IMG/VR virus record: IMGVR_UViG_3300044695_001244
Span: 1-33,924 of that record
DNA length: 33,924 bases
Origin: a virus
Direction: 5' to 3' (one strand)
The translations under genes and the position numbers were made by a program. This document shows, in pieces, positions 17,270 through 23,801 of this stretch. The notes under the pieces are model-generated. The model ran no database searches and was not told the origin of the DNA. It worked only from the letters and a program-made list of their open reading frames with translations. Positions within the stretch are counted from its first letter, which is position 1; each line of letters starts with the position of its first letter.

Positions 17270-18328
17270 TTACCAAAACTTTCTTTTATCCGCTTCATAC
17301 TCTATTCTTTGTTTTGCAATTTCATAATACTCTTTCTCTCTTTCTATTCCAACAAACCACATACCTTCTTGCATTGCTGCTTTGCCTGTGCTACCACTAC
17401 CCATAAACGGGTCTAATACTATACCATCTTTCGGTGTCACTAAACGAATTAAGTATTTCATTAAGTCAGTTGGTTTAACTGTTGGGTGATTATTCTTTCT
17501 TTTGAATACTTGGTTATCAGTTATAGGGTTATCACAACTACATATTGTTTCAGGACTACCAATAAACTTTTTACCACAACTTGCACATCTTGCATTGAAA
17601 TCTCTTGCTCCACCTTTTGTTGTCCTCAATGCTTTTGCATCAGTTTCTATTCCACTATCTCTATCCTTTGCATTTGCTTTAGGACAATAAAAATATTTTC
17701 TCCATTCTTCATTATCACTATCATCCATTATTACATTTGCTGGCCATCTACCTCCTTCATGTGGCTCTGCTACAACATATTCTTTTCCTTTTGCACTTTC
17801 ACCATCTTCATATGAATTAAATGTATCGTGATATGCATTGTATCTTCTTATGTCCATTTTATCACCATCTTGCATTTGTATTCTTGTCCCATCTATATTC
17901 AATCCACCTACTCCATATTCTTTATGATTATCATTACAACTACCCTTAAAAGGTTTTCTTGCCATTACTATTGGTTCATGTGCTGGCTTTAATGCAGTTC
18001 CCCAACCTTCTCCTAATTGATGTGATTTAGGAAAGCCACTACCATATATCCACATAATCTGGTCTCTAATGTCAAACCCTGCATCTTCAATCCTTACTGC
18101 CATTCTATGATATGTTCTACTACCTGCGAATGCTAATAAGTGTCCGCCTGGTTTTAATACTCTTAAACACTCTTGCCATATTTCTACACTTGGCACATCA
18201 TAGTCCCACTTCTTTCCCATAAAGGATAAACCATATGGAGGGTCCGTGACTATACTGTCTATACTATTGTTGTCTAATTCTTTGAGTTTGTCTATGCAAT
18301 CTCCATTTAATAATCTTAATTCTTTCAT
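17270..18328 (-). CDS. DNA adenine/cytosine-N4 methyltransferase, beta-type order, with zinc-ribbon insert
   Basis: This 352-residue DNA methyltransferase has the catalytic motif DPPY (VTDPPYGLSFMGKKWDY) near residue 30, a GGHLLAFAGSRTYHRM segment, and SAM-binding motif I DPFMGSGSTGKAAMQ near residue 310. Motif IV before motif I is the beta-class order. Between them lies a 150-residue region with a C-x2-C ... C-x-C pair (CASCGKKFIGSPETICSCD), probably a zinc-stabilised insert. The N6-adenine or N4-cytosine target cannot be read by eye. It lies 8 bases after the second methyltransferase. The likely role is protection of phage DNA from host restriction, since no restriction endonuclease is present. 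Confidence 0.88.
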   Translation of the reverse strand: MKELRLLNGDCIDKLKELDNNSIDSIVTDPPYGLSFMGKKWDYDVPSVEIWQECLRVLKPGGHLLAFAGSRTYHRMAVRIEDAGFDIRDQIMWIYGSGFPKSHQLGEGWGTALKPAHEPIVMARKPFKGSCNDNHKEYGVGGLNIDGTRIQMQDGDKMDIRRYNAYHDTFNSYEDGESAKGKEYVVAEPHEGGRWPANVIMDDSDNEEWRKYFYCPKANAKDRDSGIETDAKALRTTKGGARDFNARCASCGKKFIGSPETICSCDNPITDNQVFKRKNNHPTVKPTDLMKYLIRLVTPKDGIVLDPFMGSGSTGKAAMQEGMWFVGIEREKEYYEIAKQRIEYEADKRKFW

Positions 18329-18335
18329 AACTTGT

Positions 18336-19247
18336 TTATATAAAAAATTGATTTAACTTTTGAGTTTGTTGTGGAATATCTACACTACAATAATCTGGCA
18401 CCTCATACTCACCTGGCTTTCTAAACACTAAAATATATTCATGTATCTTTGAGGTAAACCTTTTACAATTCACTTTATAGATTTGTAGTGCAGCAAACGG
18501 AGATATGTTTTCCATAATGATTGTATCCCAATGTTTCATTCCGTTATTCTTAAATTGATTGATTAAATCTCCGTGAAAGTTTCTTAACTCACCATCTCTT
18601 CTAAAATCTGCTACTACAAATACTGCGAATGCACCTGGCTTTAATACTCTACCTACATTCTTTACACATTCATTCATACTCTCCATAAAGTTATCATATC
18701 CCTTTACATCACTCAATTGTCCATCACAACTCTCATACTTCTCTATATCATAATAAGGTGGACATGTCATAACTAAATCTGCAAAGTTATCTTCTGTATA
18801 TTCTAATTTACAACCATCTCCTTTATACAATGTAGGACTGATATTATGTTTGTCAAAATGTGCTAAGTTTCTTTTATATGTGTTAGGTGTAATCTCATAC
18901 CCATAATAATCTCTATCTAATAAAGTAGTGACAGTTGCTCTTGTTGCTCTACCTGCAAATGGGTCAACTACTCTTGCACCTTTTAACGACCAATATCTAA
19001 CTATTGTTTCACATACGCCAGCATGAAACTCCGACAATGTAGCTACACCATCTTTGTTTTTAATTCCTCTATCTGTTCTTACTGCTAATTCACCATCGTC
19101 AAAGTATGCAACATCTTTCCATTTTTGTTTACTTTCCGTTGTAGGTTTGGTTACACTAAACGGTTTCCAACCAAACTGGTCTATACTTTTTAATTCTTCG
19201 TCAAAGGGTAAAACCTTTGCGTAATCGTGTTCTCTTGTAACTGCCAT
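18336..19247 (-). CDS. Second DNA methyltransferase (motif I VDPFAGRATRATV, motif IV CPPYYD)
   Basis: This 303-residue protein has SAM-binding VVDPFAGRATRATV near residue 100, the catalytic-type TCPPYYDIEKYESCDGQ near residue 165, and RVLKPGAFAVFVVADFRRDG near residue 205, all typical of amino-methyltransferases. Motif I precedes motif IV, so its class differs from the neighbouring enzyme, and the CPPY variant suggests a different base target. The two genes form a pair in the early/middle block. Together they could modify phage DNA at two sites as an anti-restriction measure. Confidence 0.85.
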   Translation of the reverse strand: MAVTREHDYAKVLPFDEELKSIDQFGWKPFSVTKPTTESKQKWKDVAYFDDGELAVRTDRGIKNKDGVATLSEFHAGVCETIVRYWSLKGARVVDPFAGRATRATVTTLLDRDYYGYEITPNTYKRNLAHFDKHNISPTLYKGDGCKLEYTEDNFADLVMTCPPYYDIEKYESCDGQLSDVKGYDNFMESMNECVKNVGRVLKPGAFAVFVVADFRRDGELRNFHGDLINQFKNNGMKHWDTIIMENISPFAALQIYKVNCKRFTSKIHEYILVFRKPGEYEVPDYCSVDIPQQTQKLNQFFI

Positions 19248-19258
19248 CTATTTTATTT

Positions 19259-19429
19259 TTATCTTATTCGTTCTATTATCCAACCATGCAATACATTTCC
19301 ATCCTCATCTATAATATAAAATGCATGCCTATCGGAATAATCATTTGAAAGCAGTTTTAACTGTTTCGTTTTTATGAAATTCCAATCAAAGTATAATTCC
19401 AAATACCTTGCAAGTTTTGCGTTAGTCAT
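19259..19429 (-). CDS. Small unknown protein, 56 aa
   Basis: A short gene (MTNAKLARYLELYFDWNF...) whose ATG overlaps the stop of the sigma-like gene by 8 bases. It ends 12 bases before the methyltransferase start, and the spacing argues for a real gene. The C-terminal half (HAFYIIDEDGNVLHGWII) has a beta-hairpin-like pattern with a polar turn. No family is recognised. Confidence 0.65.
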   Translation of the reverse strand: MTNAKLARYLELYFDWNFIKTKQLKLLSNDYSDRHAFYIIDEDGNVLHGWIIERIR

Positions 19430-19994
19430 TAAATGGATTATCTAATATCTCTTTCATATGTGTGCGTATCTTTCTTATTGCAAGGAATGTAGTTGATTTA
19501 CTTATTCCGATTGCATCTGCTACCTCATTGAGATTTTTATCACTATACCAATACAATTCATAGAGTTTGGCAGAAGGCCATAACTTTGTTCCTTTTAATC
19601 TATTAAGTTCTTCTTTAACCTTATCATATGTTTCCATTATATCATTATCCTTCTGTATATCATATTCTTCAAAAGTGGTTTCTTCATCACAAATTACTTC
19701 ACCAATATATTTTACCCTATTCTTTTTCTTCGTTTGATTTAACCACCTATGTCGTAAAAACTTCATGCAATAGATTAAGTTGTAACTATCCTCTTTCCAA
19801 AATAGTTTAGTATTTTTTTTTACATGCAAATATTCATAAAGCATACTTACAAGTTCTTCACTATCGGTATAACTCTTACAAATGTTATATGATACTTGCA
19901 ATAACCATGTATGAGATTGGAGATAGAGATTAGTTAACCTTCTCTCACATTCCATCTCAATACTACCGGTTATTTCGTTAAGCATTCTCAACAT
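19422..19994 (-). CDS. Sigma-factor-like / HTH transcription protein, 190 aa
   Basis: The protein shows a sigma-70-like plan in miniature. A helical region around residues 25-60 (LLQVSYNICKSYTDSEELVSMLYEYL) resembles sigma region 2. A linker follows, and then a region-4-like helix-turn-helix near residues 140-185 (LYELYWYSDKNLNEVADAIGISKSTTFLAIRKIRTHM). The length is close to T4 gp55 (185 aa), the late sigma factor that recognises a single -10 element, though I see no direct identity. It sits in the early/middle block. It could redirect host RNA polymerase to the conserved late motif, an inference that needs testing. A plain regulator is the alternative. Confidence 0.6.
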   Translation of the reverse strand: MLRMLNEITGSIEMECERRLTNLYLQSHTWLLQVSYNICKSYTDSEELVSMLYEYLHVKKNTKLFWKEDSYNLIYCMKFLRHRWLNQTKKKNRVKYIGEVICDEETTFEEYDIQKDNDIMETYDKVKEELNRLKGTKLWPSAKLYELYWYSDKNLNEVADAIGISKSTTFLAIRKIRTHMKEILDNPFND

Positions 19995-20217
19995 TGTTTA
20001 CATAATTTCTTATAGTATCCACTGCATTTTTCCAATAACTTGCTGCACTTCCACATTGACAAGGTTGACTTCCTCCTTGCGGATTTAATCTTTTGTAAGT
20101 ATTCCATACCCATCCCGCTTTATCCGTAGGGATGTGAGTTGTAATAGTATCTAAAATCGATTTTAAGGTATCAAATTCCTCCTTTGTGAATGGATGATAC
20201 TTACTTACTTGTTCCAT
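19978..20217 (-). CDS. Small conserved protein with CQCGSAASYWKNAVDTI motif, 79 aa
   Basis: This 79-residue helical protein contains the phrase CQCGSAASYWKNAVDTIRNYV. I recall this phrase (C-x-C, S, W and a following helix) from short proteins of freshwater Bacteroidota phages, but know no function for it. It overlaps the sigma-like gene start by 17 bases and the upstream gene by 17 bases, so it lies in a tight early operon. The close Cys pair could bind metal. Confidence 0.65.
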   Translation of the reverse strand: MEQVSKYHPFTKEEFDTLKSILDTITTHIPTDKAGWVWNTYKRLNPQGGSQPCQCGSAASYWKNAVDTIRNYVNNVENA

Positions 20218-20485
20218 TTACTTTGTTCAATTTTGGTAACTTAATATCCGGTGCCGTTGATTGTTGACCTGGTAAGATTGGGTTCTCTAAATTAACAAAT
20301 TGTTGTAAGATTTCCCAATGCGGATGCGATGGACTGAAACTGAAACCAATTGATGCGAGGATAAGAATTAAATCTTCCATTCTATTCATCTTACTGAAAT
20401 CGATGAAGTATAATGCATCTTTGTTGATTTTTGGATTTGAACCATCTAGTGTTGCTTTGATTGGTTCTCTGAATTGTGTGCTCAT
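20201..20485 (-). CDS. Unknown small protein, 94 aa
   Basis: The sequence is MSTQFREPIKATLDGSNPK... with a helical core (MNRMEDLILILASIGFSF) and a Pro-rich tail. I cannot place it in a family. The gene lies in an overlapping early cluster between the 70-aa and 79-aa genes. It has an A-rich leader (AAAAACAAAAAAAA) before the ATG, as is usual in Bacteroidota. Confidence 0.6.
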   Translation of the reverse strand: MSTQFREPIKATLDGSNPKINKDALYFIDFSKMNRMEDLILILASIGFSFSPSHPHWEILQQFVNLENPILPGQQSTAPDIKLPKLNKVNGTSK

Positions 20486-20502
20486 TTTTTTTTTGTTTTT
20501 GA

Positions 20503-20715
20503 TTAAAATAAATTGATTTGATTACATTTGCCATCGTAGTCCGGATTAGTCCATTGGTTCATAATCTCTTTTCTGCGACAACATCCACAATCATTCTGGC
20601 CGAAGAAACGCTTTGCAATATAAAGTGCAATTCGTTCACTTTGACCGATTGTGATAATTTTAAGTAGAACTTCTAAATAAGTTCCTAACTGAATATGTTT
20701 AAGTAATGATTTCAT
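20503..20715 (-). CDS. Small cysteine-containing basic protein, 70 aa
   Basis: A 70-residue protein with DCGCCRRKEIMNQW near residue 42. The C-x-CC arrangement with basic residues could be a small metal-binding site, and similar CGC...RR short proteins occur in phages of this group. It is the first gene after the host-type promoter at 20746-20777, with a leader of about 25 bases. Function is unknown. Confidence 0.6.
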   Translation of the reverse strand: MKSLLKHIQLGTYLEVLLKIITIGQSERIALYIAKRFFGQNDCGCCRRKEIMNQWTNPDYDGKCNQINLF

Positions 20716-20745
20716 TATGTGCCTTTTATATAAGTATCATTTAAT

Positions 20746-20777
20746 TTAAGATACGAAATATTTTTTAATTTACCAAA
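20746..20777 (-). promoter_or_regulatory. Host-type (Bacteroidota) promoter, second early promoter
   Basis: Minus strand has TTTGGTA at -33 (20771-20777) and TATCTTAA at -7 (20746-20753), with a 20-base spacer ending ATTTCG. It aligns base for base in its conserved parts with the promoter at 22471-22502. The expected start is about 25 bases upstream of the ATG at 20715. The -33 element lies in the end of the GIY-YIG gene. Confidence 0.65.
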
Positions 20778-21214
20778 GCTTTGAACTGATATTTTCTATC
20801 CACTACTTTACTTCTACCTTTTATGTTTGCCGAAATTGAACGGAAACCTACATTAAGTTTTCTACTTGCTTCCATAATAGAACGATAGATACCTAATTCT
20901 TTTCCTGTGTTTGCACATAATACTTTAACTGATACCTTATCCATATTGGTTGCACTTTCTTCGGTTAATTCAAAACCATGTTGTAGTTTTAATTCAGCTT
21001 CATAATCCCAACCTTCTCTACGATTATCAAACTCTTTAACTACTTCCATTCTAACATCAGTTCTTCCGTAGAACTTACCTACGCCTGAACCCTGATACCA
21101 ATAGGTGTGGTTATACCATCTTCTTTTAGGATTGCTAGTGCAACCTATATACTCAATTTCATTTTGTGTATTTACTATGGTATACACAGACCATTTGCTT
21201 TTTAACTTTGCCAT
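20765..21214 (-). CDS. GIY-YIG homing endonuclease with C-terminal NUMOD1-like domain
   Basis: This 149-residue protein has a GIY-YIG nuclease core at residues 9-85: VYTIVN... and YIGCTSNPKRRWYNH hold the two signature tyrosine/glycine elements and Arg, and a Glu near residue 74 (YEAELKLQ) follows. Residues 105-149 contain an IENR/NUMOD1-like DNA-binding element (LGIYRSIMEASRKLNVGFRSI). It stands alone between phage genes, so it is probably a free-standing mobile endonuclease that cuts sites lacking it. It hosts part of the downstream early promoter in its end. With the HNH gene nearby, two mobile endonucleases flank the replication-like gene. Confidence 0.8.
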   Translation of the reverse strand: MAKLKSKWSVYTIVNTQNEIEYIGCTSNPKRRWYNHTYWYQGSGVGKFYGRTDVRMEVVKEFDNRREGWDYEAELKLQHGFELTEESATNMDKVSVKVLCANTGKELGIYRSIMEASRKLNVGFRSISANIKGRSKVVDRKYQFKALVN

Positions 21215-21225
21215 ACTTTTAATTT

Positions 21226-21891
21226 TTATCTTAATTTAATTGTGATTACTTCATCTAATAATTTCTTTTCCTTATCTGAAAGTTTTAATACTTCAAAAAA
21301 CTTATCCCATCCTATATCATTCTGAATATCAAAGTATATATCTTCATACTCTCTATATTCAGTTTCATAATTAGTTAACTTCTTATACAGCTTATAGTAT
21401 ATACCATAGTTGTTACTGCTATTACTATTCACTTCTTCTATACCTTTGTCTATATCTTTATCTATATCTATCTCTATCTCTTTCTCTATTGTATGATTTG
21501 GTATAGGTTGAGTATTCGGTTCGTATACGGATGGTATACTATTCCTATACTTCTCCCATCGTTTATTAACTGCTTCCGTTCCTTGTTTACTTTTAGCGGA
21601 TGCTTTATCTCTTCTGAATTGTAAATTTTCAATTACTCTCTTACAGGTAACATTACCTTCAAAGTATTCAAAACATAATTCAATTACATCTATTACAATT
21701 TTTTCATCACATTGTAATTCATATGCAATAGTTTCAGCATCCATTTCAATAAACCCACTACCTTCATGCAGCATTTCTACTAATGACCAGTAAACACCAA
21801 CACCACTCATACCATGTTGTTTCCTAATCTTTAATAATTTTTTATCCAACCTACTACGATAATCGTGTTGGAAATAGTTTATTGGCTCCAT
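21226..21891 (-). CDS. DUF4373 / DnaD-like replication protein
   Basis: In this 221-residue protein the N-terminal 115 residues fit the DUF4373 (Lin1244/Lin1753-like) domain: YFQHDYRSRLDKKLLKIRKQHGMSGVGVYWSLVEMLHEG, then a winged-helix-like segment. Such proteins occur in phage early regions and are thought to be DnaD/DnaB-like initiators that recruit host helicase. A low-complexity acidic linker (IEKEIEIDIDKDIDKGIEE) leads to a small C-terminal helical domain. As the only replication-type gene recognised here, it suggests that the phage borrows the host replisome. It lies one base after the HNH gene. Confidence 0.7.
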   Translation of the reverse strand: MEPINYFQHDYRSRLDKKLLKIRKQHGMSGVGVYWSLVEMLHEGSGFIEMDAETIAYELQCDEKIVIDVIELCFEYFEGNVTCKRVIENLQFRRDKASAKSKQGTEAVNKRWEKYRNSIPSVYEPNTQPIPNHTIEKEIEIDIDKDIDKGIEEVNSNSSNNYGIYYKLYKKLTNYETEYREYEDIYFDIQNDIGWDKFFEVLKLSDKEKKLLDEVITIKLR

Positions 21892-21892
21892 C

Positions 21893-22246
21893 TTATTTAG
21901 TTTGATTATGTTTTATGATATTATCAGATTGAGTAATACATTGTAAGTTCTCAATTCGATTATCACCTTTATCTCCATTGATATGGTCTATTACCCATCC
22001 TTCAGGTATCATACCTTTGAATGTAACCCATACTAAACGATGAACTCTTAAAGAACTTCTTTCAGCTTTTGTTTTGCCCCAATAAATGTTTGCGTATTTA
22101 TATCCAGTTTTCTTTGTGGATAATTTAATTTCTCTCAATTGTCCGTTGAGAGTTCCTAATCTTAATGAAGGTTTATTACAAAATACTTTTCCATCAGTAT
22201 CTACATAATAGTTAGGGTAACCCTTAATCTCTTCGATTTGTGCCAT
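21893..22246 (-). CDS. HNH homing endonuclease with NUMOD4 domain
   Basis: This 117-residue protein has an N-terminal NUMOD4 motif (IEEIKGYPNYYVDTDGKVF, residues 3-21) and a C-terminal HNH nuclease (VHRLVWVTFKGMIPEGWVIDHINGDKGDNRIENL, residues 68-102) with His, Asp/His and Asn in place. It is probably a mobile nuclease of the phage. It is preceded by the 26-base leader repeat also found before the 50-aa gene, so it probably carries its own translation leader. The gene ends one base before the DUF4373 gene. Confidence 0.85.
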   Translation of the reverse strand: MAQIEEIKGYPNYYVDTDGKVFCNKPSLRLGTLNGQLREIKLSTKKTGYKYANIYWGKTKAERSSLRVHRLVWVTFKGMIPEGWVIDHINGDKGDNRIENLQCITQSDNIIKHNQTK

Positions 22247-22266
22247 CGTTTTTGTTTTTAATTGTT
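22241..22266 (-). repeat. Copy 2 of 26-base start-codon leader repeat
   Basis: This matches 22436-22461 exactly. On the minus strand it is an A-rich leader (AACAATTAAAAACAAAAACG) followed by ATGGCA, before the HNH gene. A-rich leaders are usual for translation starts in Bacteroidota, but exact duplication is notable. Confidence 0.75.
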
Positions 22267-22288
22267 TATAATCTCTGTTTTAATTTAA

Positions 22289-22441
22289 TTAATCTTCAGG
22301 TACTAAAATGTTTACTAATTCAATCAACTTTGCCAAAGCTGTTGGATTTATATCTTCACCACATTTAATTAGATAATCTGATAAAAATGCAGTTAAGTAG
22401 TTTTTGTTTTCCGGTGTTAAAATCAAATTTGTGTTTGCCAT
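22289..22441 (-). CDS. Small acidic early protein, 50 aa
   Basis: The sequence is MANTNLILTPENKNYLTAFL... ending LIELVNILVPED, with a helical middle. It is the first gene after the strong host-type promoter at 22471-22502, with a leader of about 23 bases. Position as the first early product suggests a host-takeover or regulatory role, but no family is recognised. Confidence 0.65.
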   Translation of the reverse strand: MANTNLILTPENKNYLTAFLSDYLIKCGEDINPTALAKLIELVNILVPED

Positions 22442-22461
22442 CGTTTTTGTTTTTAATTGTT
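22436..22461 (-). repeat. Copy 1 of 26-base start-codon leader repeat
   Basis: Identical to 22241-22266. It carries the translation leader of the first early gene, and together with the promoter at 22471-22502 it makes an apparent leader of about 23 bases. Confidence 0.75.
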
Positions 22462-22470
22462 GTTAATACT

Positions 22471-22502
22471 CTAATATACGAAATCTTTTTGATACTACCA
22501 AA
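22471..22502 (-). promoter_or_regulatory. Host-type (Bacteroidota) promoter, first early promoter
   Basis: Minus strand has TTTGGTA at -33 and TATATTAG at -7 with a 20-base spacer ending ATTTCG. This matches the Bacteroidota primary-sigma pattern TTTG-N17-20-TAnnTTTG at five or six positions of the -7 element. The start would lie about 23 bases before the ATG of the 50-aa gene. Confidence 0.7.
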
Positions 22503-22574
22503 ACAATTTACATATTTAGTGTATATTAATAAGTATTGAAATATTTTATTTTCATACCACTTTTTAATAATAAT

Positions 22575-22597
22575 TTTTTTTTGATGTGTTAAAGAAT
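22575..22597 (+). promoter_or_regulatory. Late promoter motif copy on the plus strand
   Basis: Plus strand reads TTTTTTT-TGAT-GTGTTAAAGAAT, with the same 4-base spacer as the minus-strand copies and the core GTGTTAAAGA intact. It is the only plus-oriented copy I found. It points into the structured segment 22586-22755. Confidence 0.5.
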
Positions 22598-22755
22598 GTG
22601 ATTGATTAAAAATACCAGTTCGGATTTATTCCATTATTAACTCGGTTCAATCACTCCTTATATTAGCCCCTAGCGTTTGTGCCATCTCGTTAGGGGCATT
22701 TTGTTTAATAAAGTTTAAGCACGAAAAAACCCTCATTTAAGAGGGTTAATTATTT
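22586..22755 (+). ncRNA. Candidate structured small RNA
   Basis: A possible transcript of about 165-170 bases starts at the plus-strand late motif and ends after a terminator hairpin. Its folding elements are: stem GTGATTGA (22598-22605) with TCAATCAC (22647-22654); inside it ACCAGTT pairing with AACTCGGT with one bulged C; a 10-bp hairpin GCCCCTAGCG (22666-22675) with CGTTAGGGGC (22688-22697), one G-U pair, 12-base loop; and the terminator AACCCTC/GAGGGTT. No open reading frame of note lies in it. The reverse strand could fold too, so strand is inferred from the promoter-like motif. Alternatives are an origin or packaging site. Confidence 0.45.
22728..22747. terminator. Terminator hairpin, probably bidirectional
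   Basis: AACCCTC (22728-22734), loop ATTTAA, GAGGGTT (22741-22747). The minus side continues with a T-run (GAGGGTTTTTT), good for ending the minus-strand transcript from 22.8 kb and above. The plus side continues TTAATTATTTTT, weaker but T-rich. Confidence 0.75.
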
Positions 22756-22827
22756 TTCGTATATTCTACTTACTTTACAAAGAAGCTGTCTGTATTGGTC
22801 TGTAATTAGGTTAATAACCTATTTTTA

Positions 22828-22956
22828 CTATCTGCCTTGGGAACGATATGCTTTTGGACGTGGATTGTGTTTATTGTAAGATTTCTTACCACCTTCTTGT
22901 CCTTGCTTTCTTTTGCCAAAACTTAATTTGTTACTATTGCTAGATGCTTTTGCCAT
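22828..22956 (-). CDS. Small basic conserved protein, 42 aa
   Basis: The sequence MAKASSNSNKLSFGKRKQG... ending PRPKAYRSQGR is very basic and Lys/Gly/Ser-rich. It resembles a short protein I recall in many Bacteroidota phages (SFGKRK ... PKAYRGQGR), of unknown function. It starts 17 bases inside the end of the preceding coiled-coil gene and is the last gene before the terminator at 22728-22747. It could bind nucleic acid by charge. Confidence 0.7.
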   Translation of the reverse strand: MAKASSNSNKLSFGKRKQGQEGGKKSYNKHNPRPKAYRSQGR

Positions 22957-23125
22957 ACTTTTTCTCTGATAAATAATTTAGTTCTAATTGAATTGAGTTT
23001 ACATCTTTACTAATTTGTAGTATCATTTGTCTCAATTCGTTTATTTGTCCTTGTTGTGCTTCAATTTTCAATTCCAAATCATAAAGAGTTGAATTGAACT
23101 TTTTACGCTTGAATATATTAAACAT
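22940..23125 (-). CDS. Small coiled-coil protein, 61 aa
   Basis: I use the start at 23125 because its ATG overlaps the upstream stop as TAATG. A longer frame from 23149 would add eight residues. The product, MFNIFKRKKF... then LYDLELKIEAQQGQINELRQ..., is a basic N-terminus followed by heptads. It has no family match that I know. It belongs to the protease/HiPIP cluster. Confidence 0.65.
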   Translation of the reverse strand: MFNIFKRKKFNSTLYDLELKIEAQQGQINELRQMILQISKDVNSIQLELNYLSEKKYGKSI

Positions 23126-23445
23126 TATTCTTCTTTTATTGGTATACAATTTGGAACAGGTCTTCCATCATCACCATCTTTCATTCCGTATTGTTCGTAA
23201 CCTTCGGTGCACGGGTCGTTCTCATCTTTCAAAACAATACCTTTGTATTTATTTTTAATCTGCATTCCTACAATTTTCATATTAACTTTTTCAGCAGTAG
23301 TTAAATTTTGATTTGCTTCTTCATATGTTCTTACACATACTGCTGCCGCTTGCTGTTCGTCATATTCTGCTGGATATAATACAGGTATACATCTACTTAC
23401 AAAATCATTTTGATTTTCGTTTTTATTTGGTTTTGGTATTGGCAT
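23125..23445 (-). CDS. Conserved small protein with PIPKP...F.SRC...AV C motif, 106 aa
   Basis: The N-terminus MPIPKPNKNENQNDFVSRC, with AAAVCVRTYEEA farther on, matches a short N-terminal module seen alone or ahead of prohead-protease genes in many phages. The C-terminal half (residues 50-106) has CTEGYEQYGMKDGDDGRPVPNC with two cysteines. It lies in the protease cluster and could be a protease or maturation accessory by position. The start at 23445 follows the upstream stop by five bases. Confidence 0.65.
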   Translation of the reverse strand: MPIPKPNKNENQNDFVSRCIPVLYPAEYDEQQAAAVCVRTYEEANQNLTTAEKVNMKIVGMQIKNKYKGIVLKDENDPCTEGYEQYGMKDGDDGRPVPNCIPIKEE

Positions 23446-23449
23446 CTTA

Positions 23450-23800
23450 TTAATTTACGATATATAATGTATTTTCAAATCTAGCTTTTGATACGGTCTG
23501 TAAATCCAATGTTCTCCATACTTTTCTACCGCTTTCGTTAGTAAGTGTTGTTTGAATATTATACATTCCTTCTCTTGCTTTTGTTTTTGTCATCTCTTCT
23601 CCTTGCTCAGTTGTTCCTATTGGTCCTGGAACCCACCACATCCAATAGTAATCCGTATTACCTGCCATTGTTTCCCATTGAACTCTAATAGGATTACTTC
23701 TACTTGAACTCTCTAACAAATCCTGAAATTCAGAAAGTGAAATGGTTTTGGTTTTGATACCAAACTTTTCAATGTTTTTATATACGGAATTAGTATTCAT
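23450..23800 (-). CDS. Unknown protein of the protease cluster, 116 aa
   Basis: A 116-residue mixed alpha/beta protein with an unusual aromatic stretch (TDYYWMWWVPGPIGTTEQG). The N-terminal helix and an ISLSEFQDLLESSSR segment precede it. I recall relatives beside XkdF-type proteases in Bacteroidota phages but cannot name a function. It lies one base after the HiPIP-like gene. Confidence 0.6.
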   Translation of the reverse strand: MNTNSVYKNIEKFGIKTKTISLSEFQDLLESSSRSNPIRVQWETMAGNTDYYWMWWVPGPIGTTEQGEEMTKTKAREGMYNIQTTLTNESGRKVWRTLDLQTVSKARFENTLYIVN

Positions 23801-23801
23801 A

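Larger units (their letters stand above)
22442..22827. other. Only long gene-free interval (386 bp)
   Basis: This is the only stretch over 300 bases without a protein gene. It contains the early promoter (22471-22502), an AT-rich block (22505-22580), a plus-strand RNA candidate with stacked inverted repeats (22586-22755), a bidirectional-looking terminator hairpin (22728-22747) and a small inverted repeat TAGGTT-AAT-AACCTA at 22807-22821. It could also hold a replication origin or packaging site. I see no distinctive iteron array. Confidence 0.7.

Noticed and set aside
22751-22775. Plus-strand TTTCGTATATTC resembling the early -7 region
   Set aside because: No TTTG at -33 and no gene or structure follows on the plus strand.
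22807-22821. Inverted repeat TAGGTT-AAT-AACCTA after the 42-aa gene
   Set aside because: Short stem without a T-run; the stronger terminator is at 22728-22747.
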